Positions 17,254 to 25,708 of a stretch of DNA of 64,000 nt are shown piece by piece. A program made the position numbers and the translations under genes. Below the pieces are notes generated by a model. That model did no database searches, was not told where the DNA came from, and saw nothing but the letters and a program-made list of their open reading frames with translations. The DNA is from JAOUEA01 sp040882605. Lineage in GTDB: Bacteria > Actinomycetota > UBA4738 > HRBIN12. The DNA is taken from positions 1 to 64,000 of the forward strand of contig JBBEAY010000059.1 in the NCBI GenBank assembly GCA_040882605.1, written 5' to 3'. Every line of letters begins with the position of its first letter. Positions within the stretch are counted from its first letter, which is position 1.

Positions 17254-17949
17254 TCAGCTGACGGCCACGGCAGCCGCCGTGCGGGTACCCACGCCGAGCT
17301 TGGCGAACGCGTGCTCCAGGTGCGAGCGCACGGTGCCGGGGGTGATGCCGAGGCGGCGTGCGATCTGTCGGTTCGTGAGCCCCTGCCGAACGAGCGAGAG
17401 CACCTCTCGCTCCCGAGGGGTCAGCAGGCCGGCCGAGCGCGCTCGCCGGTACTCGGCCTCGAGATGGGGAGCCAGCAACGCGAGCAGGTCGCAGTCACGA
17501 TCGGTGAAATCCCGGTCGGTGCGAACGACGATCACGGCGCGGCGGATCGTGGGCGGTGACGCGAACGAGACCTTCACGGCGTGATCGATCCCGTACGGAG
17601 CCATCACCTGCCGGTAGAACGGGAACCGATCTATCTCGCGGCTCGGCACCACATCGGACATCCGGATCACGCCGGGTTCCCCTGGGCCGAGCCCTTGGCG
17701 ATACGGGAAGCCGCCGCATGCATCCGAGAGGTCGGGTCCAGGATCCATCTGTGGAAGGATCGACCGCGTCGACAGGACGTGGGTGCGCCGAGCGTACACG
17801 TCGATGTCGTTGAAGGTCGTCTCATCGTTCGGGAGGAGATCCCAGATGCCGTCGACGACGACCCGCGCATACTCCTCGGGCGACGAAGTCTGACCGAGGT
17901 CGTTGATCAACCGGCACGCACGCTCGAGCGTGGTTGCCATGCCGAACAT
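17254..17949 (-). CDS. LuxR-family transcriptional regulator with N-terminal sensor domain
   Basis: A 231-residue regulator. Residues about 1-165 form a probable GAF-like sensor region. The LuxR/FixJ helix-turn-helix covers about 168-225 (LLTPREREVLSLVRQGLTNRQIARRLGITPGTVRSHLEHAFAKLGV). No receiver domain is visible, so it probably answers to a small ligand rather than phosphorylation. It is divergent from the exported cupin gene across a 108-bp gap (17950-18057), so that gene is a plausible target. The ATG at 17940 is an alternative start. Confidence 0.85.
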   Translation of the reverse strand: MFGMATTLERACRLINDLGQTSSPEEYARVVVDGIWDLLPNDETTFNDIDVYARRTHVLSTRSILPQMDPGPDLSDACGGFPYRQGLGPGEPGVIRMSDVVPSREIDRFPFYRQVMAPYGIDHAVKVSFASPPTIRRAVIVVRTDRDFTDRDCDLLALLAPHLEAEYRRARSAGLLTPREREVLSLVRQGLTNRQIARRLGITPGTVRSHLEHAFAKLGVGTRTAAAVAVS

Positions 17950-18057
17950 CCTATGACGAATGTCAGATGGTTGGGAAGACCCGCACGCGACAGGCTCGTC
18001 TCGAACCGCCCCGGGGATCCGCGCGGGTTCCGGACGGCTCGGAGAGGAGATCGAACG

Positions 18058-18516
18058 ATGCGACGGATGAGAGTGATCGGCGCGGCGCTGGTCGTTCTAG
18101 CACTGGCCACGATGGCGGGGGTCGCGATCGGCACCCCCGGCTCGGGGGTGACGGCCGTGGTCGTCGCCTCCGGCACGATCGCGAACCCGATCGGTATCCC
18201 GCAAGCACCCGGCGAGGCGACGTGGATCACAGAGACGACGTTCGCGCCGGGGGGCACAACCGGGTGGCACTCACATCCCGGCAAGACGATCGTGGTCGTG
18301 AAGTCAGGCACGATGACGCTGTATCGATCACGAGACGGCGAATGCCGCGTGCGTGAGTTCGGGCCCGGTGAGGGATTCGTCGAGCGACCGACCAGCGTGC
18401 ACATCGCCTGGAACGAGGGCGACGTTCCGCTCGTGGTGGGGGTCACGTACTTCCGCATCGGATCGAACGACGTGGTTCGGATCGACAAGCCCGATCCGGG
18501 GGTCTGCGCAGCCTGA
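18058..18516 (+). CDS. Exported cupin-domain protein
   Basis: A 152-residue protein with an N-terminal signal sequence (MRRMRVIGAALVVLALATMAGVAIG). A single cupin barrel carries the metal-binding pattern GTTGWHSHPGKTIVVVKSGTMTLY, with His residues in G(X)5HXH and a later VHIAWNEGD. A purine-rich GGAGAGGAG precedes the ATG. Similar exported cupins are of unknown substrate; the metal site is probably intact. It is divergently arranged with a LuxR regulator and followed by a strong hairpin terminator. Confidence 0.8.
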   Translation: MRRMRVIGAALVVLALATMAGVAIGTPGSGVTAVVVASGTIANPIGIPQAPGEATWITETTFAPGGTTGWHSHPGKTIVVVKSGTMTLYRSRDGECRVREFGPGEGFVERPTSVHIAWNEGDVPLVVGVTYFRIGSNDVVRIDKPDPGVCAA

Positions 18517-18539
18517 ACGACGCCGTATCATCCCCTCGA

Positions 18540-18570
18540 GCGCTCGTGCGGGCGCGATCCGCACGAGCGC
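18540..18570 (+). terminator. Hairpin terminator between the cupin gene and rocD
   Basis: GCGCTCGTGCGG (18540-18551) and CCGCACGAGCGC (18559-18570) form a perfect 12-bp stem with a 7-base loop. It stands 24 bases after the cupin stop and 14 bases before the rocD start. No T tract follows, as is usual in high-GC genomes. It would separate the two transcription units, although rocD's ribosome site begins directly after it. Confidence 0.6.
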
Positions 18571-18583
18571 GACAGGGGGTTCG

Positions 18584-19843
18584 ATGACGACGGTGGCCGA
18601 TCCCGACGAACAGCTCTCCCCGGCGTCGTCGGACACCGACGCGCACATCGATCTCGTCGAGCGCTACTCCGCGCACAACTACCACCCGCTGCCGGTCGTC
18701 GTGGCCGAGGCCGAGGGGGCCTGGGTCACCGACGTCGAGGGCGATCGCTACCTCGACATGGTCGCCGCGTACTCGGCGCTGAACTTCGGCCATCGCCACC
18801 CCGGCCTGATCGCCGCGGCGCACGCGCAGCTCGACCGGGTCACCCTCACCAGCCGGGCGTTCCACAACGATCAGCTGGGTGCGTTCTGTAAGGGCCTCGC
18901 CGAGCTCTGTGGCATGGAGATGGTGCTGCCGATGAACTCGGGCGCCGAGGCGATCGAGACCGCGCTGAAGACCGCGCGGCGGTGGGGCTACGACGTGAAG
19001 GGCGTGCCCGAGGACCGCGCGAAGATCGTCACGTGCGAGGGCAACTTCCACGGGCGCACGATCACGATCGTGAGCTTCTCGACCGAGCCGAGCGCCAAAG
19101 GCGGGTTCGGACCATTTACGCCCGGGTTCGAGACCGTGCCCTACGGCGACGCCGAGGCGCTCGAGACTGCGCTGGCCGATCCCGATGTCGTCGCGTTCTT
19201 GGTCGAGCCGATCCAAGGCGAGGCGGGGGTCATCGTGCCACCCGAGGGCTACCTGCGCCGCGCCCGCGAGCTCTGCGACGAGCACCGTGTGCTGCTGATC
19301 GCCGACGAGATCCAGTCAGGGCTCGGGCGCACCGGTCGCACGTTCGCCTGCGACCACGAGGGCATCACGCCCGACGTGTACGTCGTCGGCAAGGCGCTCG
19401 GAGGCGGCATCGTGCCGATCTCGGCGGTCGTGTCGACGCGGGACGTGCTCGGGGTGTTCCGCCCGGGCGAGCACGGCTCCACGTTCGGCGGCAATCCGCT
19501 TGCGTGCGCGATCGGCATCGAGGTGCTGCGCCTGCTGAACACGGGCGAGTACCAGCGCCGTTCCGACGAGCTCGGCACGGCGTGCATCGAGCGACTGCGA
19601 GCGGAGGCGCCGTCGGGGGCCGTCTCCGAGGTGCGCGGCAAGGGCCTGTGGATCGGCATCGAGCTCACGCCCGAGGCAGCTCCGGCGCGAGCGGTCTGCG
19701 AGCGGCTGATGGAGATGGGCGTGCTCGCCAAGGACACGCACGAGACGACCGTGCGCCTGGCTCCCCCGCTCTGCGTCACGAAGGAAGATCTCGACTGGGC
19801 GGCGGAGCGCATCGTCACGGCGCTGACCGAGCGGCTCGACTGA
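18584..19843 (+). CDS. rocD: Ornithine--oxo-acid aminotransferase
   Basis: A 419-residue class III PLP aminotransferase that converts ornithine and 2-oxoglutarate to glutamate semialdehyde and glutamate. The start is the ATG at 18584 after GGGGGTTCG. RocD features are the N-terminal YSAHNYHPLPVVVAEAEG, NSGAEAIETALKTARRWGY, ADEIQSGLGRTG and the PLP-lysine loop YVVGKALGGG, plus FGGNPLACAIG. It probably feeds ornithine/arginine nitrogen into glutamate and proline. A carbamate kinase is encoded at 37 kb, another sign of arginine-type catabolism. The DUF402 gene follows with an overlapping start. Confidence 0.93.
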   Translation: MTTVADPDEQLSPASSDTDAHIDLVERYSAHNYHPLPVVVAEAEGAWVTDVEGDRYLDMVAAYSALNFGHRHPGLIAAAHAQLDRVTLTSRAFHNDQLGAFCKGLAELCGMEMVLPMNSGAEAIETALKTARRWGYDVKGVPEDRAKIVTCEGNFHGRTITIVSFSTEPSAKGGFGPFTPGFETVPYGDAEALETALADPDVVAFLVEPIQGEAGVIVPPEGYLRRARELCDEHRVLLIADEIQSGLGRTGRTFACDHEGITPDVYVVGKALGGGIVPISAVVSTRDVLGVFRPGEHGSTFGGNPLACAIGIEVLRLLNTGEYQRRSDELGTACIERLRAEAPSGAVSEVRGKGLWIGIELTPEAAPARAVCERLMEMGVLAKDTHETTVRLAPPLCVTKEDLDWAAERIVTALTERLD

Positions 19844-20475
19844 TCGGCGCGGACAACGGTTGGAGCGAGGCTGAGCCGGCGCCGCTCGCCCCCGGCGACA
19901 TCGTCACGCTCCGAGAGGTCTGGCAGGGCCGCCCGCTCGCCGTTCGGAGCGTGCGGGTTGTGGAGGACGTCCCCCATCACCATCGGGCGTTCTTCCTCGC
20001 TCCAGGATCCCGCTTTCTGAACGACCCGAGAGATCACGGCGAGGTGCGTTTCCACGATGGGCCATGGAAGATGGAAACGGTCGTGCGCGACCGGCCGGTG
20101 CTGTCGTTCGCGTTCCCGGAGACGCCCTACGCGGTGCTGCTGTCGTGGACAACGGACTGGGTGTTCGAGGGCTACTACGTGAACATCCAGTCACCGCTTC
20201 GGCTGCACGACGGGGGCTTCGAGTACACGGACTGGTTCCTCGACGTACGTATCCCTCCCGGGCTCGACACCCACGAGTGGAAAGACGAGCACGAGCTCTC
20301 CGAGGCGGTCGAGCGAGGCTTGCTCACGGAAGCCGAGGCACTCGGCGTGCGCCGGGCCGGCGAGCGCGCGATCGAGCACGTGCTGCTGCACGAGCCCCCG
20401 TTCGACTTCGATTGGCCTTCGTGGCGTCCCGACCCTGCGTGGGATCCCCTGGATCTGCCCGAGAGCTCCGTCTGA
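19840..20475 (+). CDS. DUF402 family protein
   Basis: About 211 residues. DUF402 hallmarks are FEGYYVNIQSPLR and YTDWFLDVRIPPG, with Asp/Glu residues used for metal binding in nucleoside phosphatase or RNase-related members, and a C-terminal Glu-rich helix. Known DUF402 proteins hydrolyse nucleoside di/triphosphates or act on RNA; the substrate here is unknown. No ATG, GTG or TTG lies in frame between the rocD stop and the conserved region. The likeliest start is CTG at 19840, overlapping the rocD stop (CTGA). A GTG further in would remove the first strand. Confidence 0.8.
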   Translation: MIGADNGWSEAEPAPLAPGDIVTLREVWQGRPLAVRSVRVVEDVPHHHRAFFLAPGSRFLNDPRDHGEVRFHDGPWKMETVVRDRPVLSFAFPETPYAVLLSWTTDWVFEGYYVNIQSPLRLHDGGFEYTDWFLDVRIPPGLDTHEWKDEHELSEAVERGLLTEAEALGVRRAGERAIEHVLLHEPPFDFDWPSWRPDPAWDPLDLPESSV

Positions 20476-20554
20476 GCGCCGCTTCCGCATCCCACACCCT
20501 CGTGAGGAGCGGGCGTACGATTCGCCCCGTTCATCCAGAGAAGGGGGATCCATC

Positions 20555-21421
20555 ATGGACGATTCAGGTGGTTTCACGAAGCCTCCTCCCCCGCCTCCAC
20601 CGCCGCCCGGCGGTCAGGGCGGCGCAGGAGGGCCCGGCCTGCCACAGCGCGGGGTCGGGGAGATCCTGAGCACCGCGTTCGAGATCTACAAGTCGAACGC
20701 CTCGAACCTGCTGATGATCGTGGCGATCGTCGTGGTGCCGTTGACGTTCATCAGCGCCTTCATCGGCGGGGTCGTCTTCGCGCCCGAGACGGTGCTGGTC
20801 TTCGGGGAGCCGGTCGACACGGTGAGCGCACGTACCGCGGGAGCGGCGATCCTCGTGGCGCTCGTGACAGCCGTGATCGGCGTGGTCATCAGCGCCGTGC
20901 TGCAGGCGGCGATCATGCGGGGTGCGGCGCAGGGGAGCATCGGCGACCCGGTCGACGTCGACGCCTCGTACAAGTGGGGCTTCGCTCGGTTCGGCAGCGT
21001 CATCCTGATCTCGATCCTGGTTGGCCTCGCCGTGGCAGGCGGACTCATCCTGCTGGTCATCCCCGGACTGATCTTCGCGGTGATGTTCTCGGTGGCGATC
21101 CCCGCGCTCGTGGTGGAGAACCTGCGCGGCACCGAAGCGATGAGCCGTTCATGGAACCTGGTGAAGGGTCACTTCTGGCATGCGGTCGGGGTCATCATCG
21201 TGGCTGCGATCATCGGGGCTGTCGTGGGTGGCATCATCGGCGCGATCGGCGGCGCGATCGGCGACAACTGGTTCGTGTCGTGGATCTTCCAGGCGATCGC
21301 CCAGATCATCACCGCGCCCTTCGCCGCGATCGTGAGCGTGCTGCTCTATCTCGACCTCAGAGCCCGCAGGGAAGCCCTGACGGCCGATGCTCTGCGCGCC
21401 GAGTTGAATCGCGCCACTTAA
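20555..21421 (+). CDS. Multipass membrane protein with proline-rich N-terminus
   Basis: A 288-residue integral membrane protein. The N-terminus is a disordered Pro/Gly-rich tail (KPPPPPPPPPGG near residues 9-20). It is followed by a GEILSTAFEIYKSNASNLL amphipathic segment and about six hydrophobic helices rich in Ile/Val/Gly. The helices resemble the glycerophosphoryl-diester-phosphodiesterase membrane domain or DUF7544-type proteins, including EAMSRSWNLVKGHFW, a motif shared by that group. A GAAGGGGG ribosome site precedes the ATG. Function unknown; a role in membrane organisation is a guess. A clear hairpin terminator follows. Confidence 0.78.
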   Translation: MDDSGGFTKPPPPPPPPPGGQGGAGGPGLPQRGVGEILSTAFEIYKSNASNLLMIVAIVVVPLTFISAFIGGVVFAPETVLVFGEPVDTVSARTAGAAILVALVTAVIGVVISAVLQAAIMRGAAQGSIGDPVDVDASYKWGFARFGSVILISILVGLAVAGGLILLVIPGLIFAVMFSVAIPALVVENLRGTEAMSRSWNLVKGHFWHAVGVIIVAAIIGAVVGGIIGAIGGAIGDNWFVSWIFQAIAQIITAPFAAIVSVLLYLDLRARREALTADALRAELNRAT

Positions 21422-21445
21422 CGCTTCCTTAAGTATCGCTCGCAT

Positions 21446-21474
21446 AGGGAGGCGCTCCGACGGGGCGCCTCCCT
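21446..21474 (+). terminator. Rho-independent-type hairpin after the membrane protein gene
   Basis: AGGGAGGCGC (21446-21455) pairs perfectly with GCGCCTCCCT (21465-21474) around a 9-base loop, 25 bases after the stop at 21421. The following bases are not T-rich. It would end the upstream transcript before the cysteine-desulfurase-like gene. Confidence 0.65.
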
Positions 21475-21515
21475 CCGAGTTGTCGCGGGTGCCGCCCGCA
21501 AGCGAATCTATCCCC

Positions 21516-22784
21516 GTGACGACCGCTCCCGACCTCTCCGTGCTCCGTTCGCGGTTCCCTTCGCTCGCACGTACGCAGGATGGGCGCCCCGTCGTCTACG
21601 CCGACGCCCCCGGCGGGTCGCAGGTGCCCGACACGGTGATCGAGGCCGTCACCGCTCACTACCGACGAGGGATCTCGAACATGGACGGGGTCTTCGCGGC
21701 GAGCGAAGAGCTCGAGGAGACCGTCGCCGCCGCCCGCCGCGCTGGGGCCGATCTCGCCGGTGTCGACCCGCATCGCATCGTGTTCGGAGCGAACTCGACC
21801 TCGCTGTTGTTCCATCTCTCGCGCTCGTTCTCCCGCACGATCGGGCCCGGGGACCACGTGGTGGTGACACGTCTCGATCACGACGCGAACGTGCGTCCGT
21901 GGGTGCTGGCCGCGCGCGACGCCGGCGCGACCGTGATCTGGGCCGACGTGCGGCCCGACGACGCGACCCTCGACCTTGACTCCTTCGACGCAGCGCTCGA
22001 TCGCGAGCCGAAGCTCATCGCGTTCACGCTCGCCTCCAACGCGGTCGGCACCGTGACGCCGGCTGCGGAGTTGATCGCGAGGGCCAAGTCCGCCGGGGCG
22101 CTCGTCGCGGTCGACGGCGTGCACATCGCCCAGCACCGCTCGATCGACCTCGACGCGCTCGGCGCCGACATCGTCGCGATCTCCCCGTACAAGGTCTTCG
22201 GGCCGCACATGGGCATGGTGGCCGCGACCGAAGCGGTGCTCGATGGCTGGGACCCATACAGGGTCCGACCCGCCGAGCACTACGAGCCCCCAGAGCGCTG
22301 GGAGACCGGCACGCAGAACCACGAGGCGATGGCGGGTTTCGTCGCCGCGGTCGACTACCTCGCCGAGATCGGCGCCGCGAGCGGGCAGGGGCTCGAGCGA
22401 CAGCCGGCCGACGGCGCCAGGCGAGCAGCGATCGTCGCGGCATTCGAAGAGATCGGTGCGCACGAACGCGAGCTCGCGCGACGCTTCCTCGAGGGGATCG
22501 CCGCCATCGAAGGGGTGCGCGTGTACGGCATCGGCGATCCAGACCGGCTCGACGAACGCACGCCGACGTTCGCGGTGCGCGTCGGCGACCGGCACCCGCG
22601 CGAGACCGCGAAGGCGCTCGCCGAACGAGGCATCTTCGCCTGGGATGGGCACTACTACGCGATCGAGCTCTACGACCGGCTCGGGCTGCTCGAGACCGGC
22701 GGCGCCGTGCGCATCGGCTTCTGCCACTACCATTCGCTCGACGAGGTCGATCGTGTGCTGGAGGCACTCGGAGACCTGGCCTGA
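21516..22784 (+). CDS. Cysteine desulfurase-like PLP enzyme
   Basis: A 422-residue class V aminotransferase-fold enzyme of the cysteine-desulfurase-like group (TIGR01976 type) rather than SufS proper. Visible features are YADAPGGSQVPDTV, FGANSTSLLFHLSR, the TRLDHDANVRPW loop, VDGVHIAQH (PLP-binding Asp and His) and the lysine loop SPYKVFGPHMG. GTG at 21516 is chosen because it starts just before the conserved region. The natural substrate of this subgroup is not established, though sulfur mobilisation is plausible. The next gene, sqdB, makes a sulfonated sugar nucleotide, so a shared sulfur theme is possible but unproven. Confidence 0.85.
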   Translation: MTTAPDLSVLRSRFPSLARTQDGRPVVYADAPGGSQVPDTVIEAVTAHYRRGISNMDGVFAASEELEETVAAARRAGADLAGVDPHRIVFGANSTSLLFHLSRSFSRTIGPGDHVVVTRLDHDANVRPWVLAARDAGATVIWADVRPDDATLDLDSFDAALDREPKLIAFTLASNAVGTVTPAAELIARAKSAGALVAVDGVHIAQHRSIDLDALGADIVAISPYKVFGPHMGMVAATEAVLDGWDPYRVRPAEHYEPPERWETGTQNHEAMAGFVAAVDYLAEIGAASGQGLERQPADGARRAAIVAAFEEIGAHERELARRFLEGIAAIEGVRVYGIGDPDRLDERTPTFAVRVGDRHPRETAKALAERGIFAWDGHYYAIELYDRLGLLETGGAVRIGFCHYHSLDEVDRVLEALGDLA

Positions 22785-22844
22785 CCTGGGCGATTGATAC
22801 GATCGGGCGACTTCCGGTCACGAGACTCCCTCGAAAGGAACGAC

Positions 22845-24023
22845 ATGCGCACTCTGATCCTGGGCGGAGACGGTTACCTCGGGTGGCCGACCGCGATGCG
22901 GTTCTCGGCCCTCGGCCACGAGGTGCATGTGGTCGACAACTACCTGCGGCGAACCGCCCACCGTGAGGCCGGCTCGGACTCGCTCACGCCGATCGCCGCT
23001 GGGCTCGGCGACCGCGTCGCCGCGTGGAAGGACGTGACCGGCCGCGAGATCAGCTACACCGAAGGCGACCTCACCGACTGGGGTTTGACCGAGGCACTGT
23101 TCCGGGAGTTCCGGCCCGAGGCGATCGTGCACTACGGAGAGATGCCGAGCGCTCCGTATTCCATGAAGGACCGCGATCACGCGGTGTTCACACAGACGAA
23201 CAACGTCGTGAACACGCTCAACGTGATCTACGCGATGCGCGACATCACTCCCGATGCCCACCTCGTGAAGCTCGGCACCATGGGTGAGTACGGCACGCCG
23301 AACATCGAGATCGAAGAGGGCTACATCGAGATCGAACACAAGGGACGGCGCGACACATTGCCGTTCCCGAAGCTGCCGGGCTCGATGTATCACCTGTCGA
23401 AGGTGCACGACTCGCACAACATCCACTTCGCGTGCCGTGTCTGGGGCATGCGAGCGACCGACCTGAACCAGGGCGTCGTTTACGGCACGCACACCGATGA
23501 GACGCGCCTCGACGACCGCCTGCTCACCCGGTTCGACTACGACGACGTGTTCGGCACCGCGCTCAATCGGTTCTGCCTGCAGGCCGTGATCGGACATCCG
23601 CTCACGGTGTACGGCAAGGGAGGGCAGACCCGGGGCTACCTGAACATCGTCGACACGCTGCGTTGCGTGGAGCTCGCGGTCGCGAACCCGGCCGATCACG
23701 GAGAGATGCGTGTCTACAACCAGTTCACCGAGTCGTTCTCGGTCCTCGAGCTCGCGGAGCTCGTGCAGAAGGCCGGCGCCGAGGTCGGCCTCGACGTTGC
23801 GATCGAGCCGATCGACAACCCTCGGTTCGAGCTCGAAGAGCATTACTACAACCCGGTGCACACGAAGCTGCTCGACCTTGGTCTCGAGCCGCACCTGCTC
23901 TCGGAGACGCTGATCGAGTCGGTCTTCACCGAGATCGACCGGCACAAGGGCCGCGTCATCACCGACCACATCTTGCCGCGCGACCGATGGAAGGTCGCCG
24001 AGTCGAAGACACCGGTCTCCTGA
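22845..24023 (+). CDS. sqdB: UDP-sulfoquinovose synthase
   Basis: A 392-residue short-chain dehydrogenase/reductase-fold enzyme closely resembling plant SQD1/bacterial SqdB. It joins sulfite to UDP-glucose to give UDP-sulfoquinovose. The NAD-binding loop is GGDGYLGWPTAMRF (8-21). Catalytic T145, Y182 and K186 stand in TMGEYG and MYHLSKVHDS, and the family signature DNYLRR follows the second strand. AAAGGAA precedes the ATG at 22845. The next gene is a membrane GT2 protein four bases downstream, so the product may be used for a sulfolipid or a sulfoquinovose-bearing glycan. No SqdX-type GT4 is adjacent. Confidence 0.92.
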   Translation: MRTLILGGDGYLGWPTAMRFSALGHEVHVVDNYLRRTAHREAGSDSLTPIAAGLGDRVAAWKDVTGREISYTEGDLTDWGLTEALFREFRPEAIVHYGEMPSAPYSMKDRDHAVFTQTNNVVNTLNVIYAMRDITPDAHLVKLGTMGEYGTPNIEIEEGYIEIEHKGRRDTLPFPKLPGSMYHLSKVHDSHNIHFACRVWGMRATDLNQGVVYGTHTDETRLDDRLLTRFDYDDVFGTALNRFCLQAVIGHPLTVYGKGGQTRGYLNIVDTLRCVELAVANPADHGEMRVYNQFTESFSVLELAELVQKAGAEVGLDVAIEPIDNPRFELEEHYYNPVHTKLLDLGLEPHLLSETLIESVFTEIDRHKGRVITDHILPRDRWKVAESKTPVS

Positions 24024-24027
24024 AGCC

Positions 24028-25080
24028 ATGTGGGCGCTTCGGCTGATCGCGGGCGCGGCCGCGATCGCGTTCTTCGTCATTGCCGCCCGGTCCTACCAGC
24101 GGCGTAACATCAGCCGGCTCAGCCTGTTCACGGCGTTCCTCGCGACGATCGCCGTCGTGCTGCTCGCCGCAGCGCCCAGCCTGTTCGATCCGGTCTTCGG
24201 CACCTTCAACTTCGAGGCCGGCAACAACGGCCGGTTGGTCGGCGTGCTCTTGGGCTCTGTCGTTGTGTTGTTCCTGCTGCTGTTCCGACTCCAGGGTCAC
24301 TCCGACCGCAGCGAGCGTGCGATCCGCCAGCTCGTGGAGTCGCTCGCGGTGGAGCGGTTCGACTGGGCCGAGGCCGAGCGGCGCGTGCCTCCCGGACTCA
24401 AGGTGGTCACGATCTCCCCGGCTTACAACGAGGCCGAGAACGTGGGTCCGGTCATCGAGGCCATGCCCAAGGAAGTCTCGGGCCATCACGTCGTGCCGAT
24501 CGTGATCGACGACCACTCCGACGACGGCACCGCCGACGCCGCGCGCATGGCCGGCGCGCTCGCCGCCACCCTGCCGATCCGTCGCGGCGGCGGCATGGCG
24601 CTGCGCGTGGGTTACGACATCGCGCTGCGGCTCGGCGCCGACATCGTCGTGACCCTCGACGCCGACGGACAGCACCTGCCCGAAGAGATCCCGACACTCA
24701 TCGCGCCGATCATCGAGGACCGCGCCGACCACGTGAACGGCTCACGCATGCTCGGCGATTTCGAGCTGGGCGGTGGCTTCCTGCGCCATGCCGGTGTGCA
24801 CTTCTTCTCGTGGCTCGTGACGATCCTCACGGGTCAACGCATCACCGACATCTCCAGCGGCTACCGGGCCACGCGCGCCGAGACCCTTCGCAAGCTGATC
24901 CTCGTGCAGGATCAGTTCTGGACGTCGGAGGTCACGATCGAGGCGCTGCGGCAGCGCGCGCGCATCGTCGAGGTGCCGGTGACGTTCCTCACGCGGCGAG
25001 GCGGCGAGTCGAAGAAGCCGAAGAGCATGCGCTACGCGTGGCACTTCTCGAAGGCGATCGGCAAGACCTGGCTCAGATGA
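24028..25080 (+). CDS. DUF2304-GT2 membrane glycosyltransferase fusion
   Basis: A 350-residue protein. The N-terminal ~95 residues are a DUF2304-like unit of three hydrophobic helices (5-20, 33-50, 70-87). Residues about 122-320 are a family 2 glycosyltransferase: VVTISPAYNEAENVG, VIDDHSDDGT, the metal site LDADGQHLPEE (D211, D213) and the SSGYRATRAE segment near the acceptor site. Fusions of this kind resemble dolichyl/polyprenyl-phosphate sugar synthases. It follows sqdB by four bases and is probably co-transcribed, suggesting transfer of sulfoquinovose or a related sugar to a lipid carrier; inference. It overlaps the convergent DUF998 gene by eight bases. Confidence 0.82.
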   Translation: MWALRLIAGAAAIAFFVIAARSYQRRNISRLSLFTAFLATIAVVLLAAAPSLFDPVFGTFNFEAGNNGRLVGVLLGSVVVLFLLLFRLQGHSDRSERAIRQLVESLAVERFDWAEAERRVPPGLKVVTISPAYNEAENVGPVIEAMPKEVSGHHVVPIVIDDHSDDGTADAARMAGALAATLPIRRGGGMALRVGYDIALRLGADIVVTLDADGQHLPEEIPTLIAPIIEDRADHVNGSRMLGDFELGGGFLRHAGVHFFSWLVTILTGQRITDISSGYRATRAETLRKLILVQDQFWTSEVTIEALRQRARIVEVPVTFLTRRGGESKKPKSMRYAWHFSKAIGKTWLR

Positions 25081-25708
25081 CTCGGGTGACCTCGGCGCGA
25101 GCGTCGGGCGCGTCTCGGGTAGCGCGGTGCAGACACCATGGCACCACCGCCGCCGGAAGCGTGATCCCCACCACGTAGACGATCTTGGCCCAGGCCTGGT
25201 CGAACCCACCGGCGAGACCGACGATCGTCGCCGCGATGAGCACCGCAGCCGCCGGGCGTAGCGCTCGCCACGCCCGACGGCCGCCGGTGGCCCGCAGCAG
25301 CCCGGCAGACACGATCAACGGGCCGGCGGTCGCGACGAGGACGCCGGCCACATGCAGCATGCCGTGCCACGACGTCGGCTCACCCGAGGCATCGGTCGGG
25401 AAAGCGAGCAGCGCATCACCGCCGGCGGACACGACGTAGCCTGCTACCGCGAGCGTTGAAACGGCGGCCGGGCGCAGCGCGCCCAGGGCGAACACGAGGT
25501 AGCAGCCGCCGAGCCACAGGAACGTCGCGATCATCGGGACACCTGGCGCTCCTCCGAGCGCCATGCTGCTCGGCCAGCTCACCCAGCCTTGCTGTTCGAT
25601 CACGTCGTGACGCGCGATCGCGAGCAAGGGCGTAATGAGCAGGAATCCGATCGGCCCGGCGGCGCCGGCCCACAGCGCCACCCGACCCGGGCGAGCGCGG
25701 GCGGTCAC
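25073..25708 (-). CDS. DUF998 family membrane protein
   Basis: A 211-residue protein with six or so hydrophobic helices and the DUF998 layout: LWAGAAGPIGFLLITPLLA at the N-terminus, an FPTDASGEPTSWHGMLHVAG loop, then more helices. The [FP]PxD...HG..H motif on the extracytoplasmic side is typical. Function of the family is unknown. It overlaps the psuG stop by four bases, so it is probably the third gene of the psuK-psuG transcript. Confidence 0.8.
   Translation of the reverse strand: MTARARPGRVALWAGAAGPIGFLLITPLLAIARHDVIEQQGWVSWPSSMALGGAPGVPMIATFLWLGGCYLVFALGALRPAAVSTLAVAGYVVSAGGDALLAFPTDASGEPTSWHGMLHVAGVLVATAGPLIVSAGLLRATGGRRAWRALRPAAAVLIAATIVGLAGGFDQAWAKIVYVVGITLPAAVVPWCLHRATRDAPDARAEVTRVI

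Noticed and set aside
18982..19839. Long frame continuing upstream from the DUF402 gene
   Set aside because: It overlaps rocD in another frame and yields Arg-rich sequence; only the part after 19840 has DUF402 similarity.
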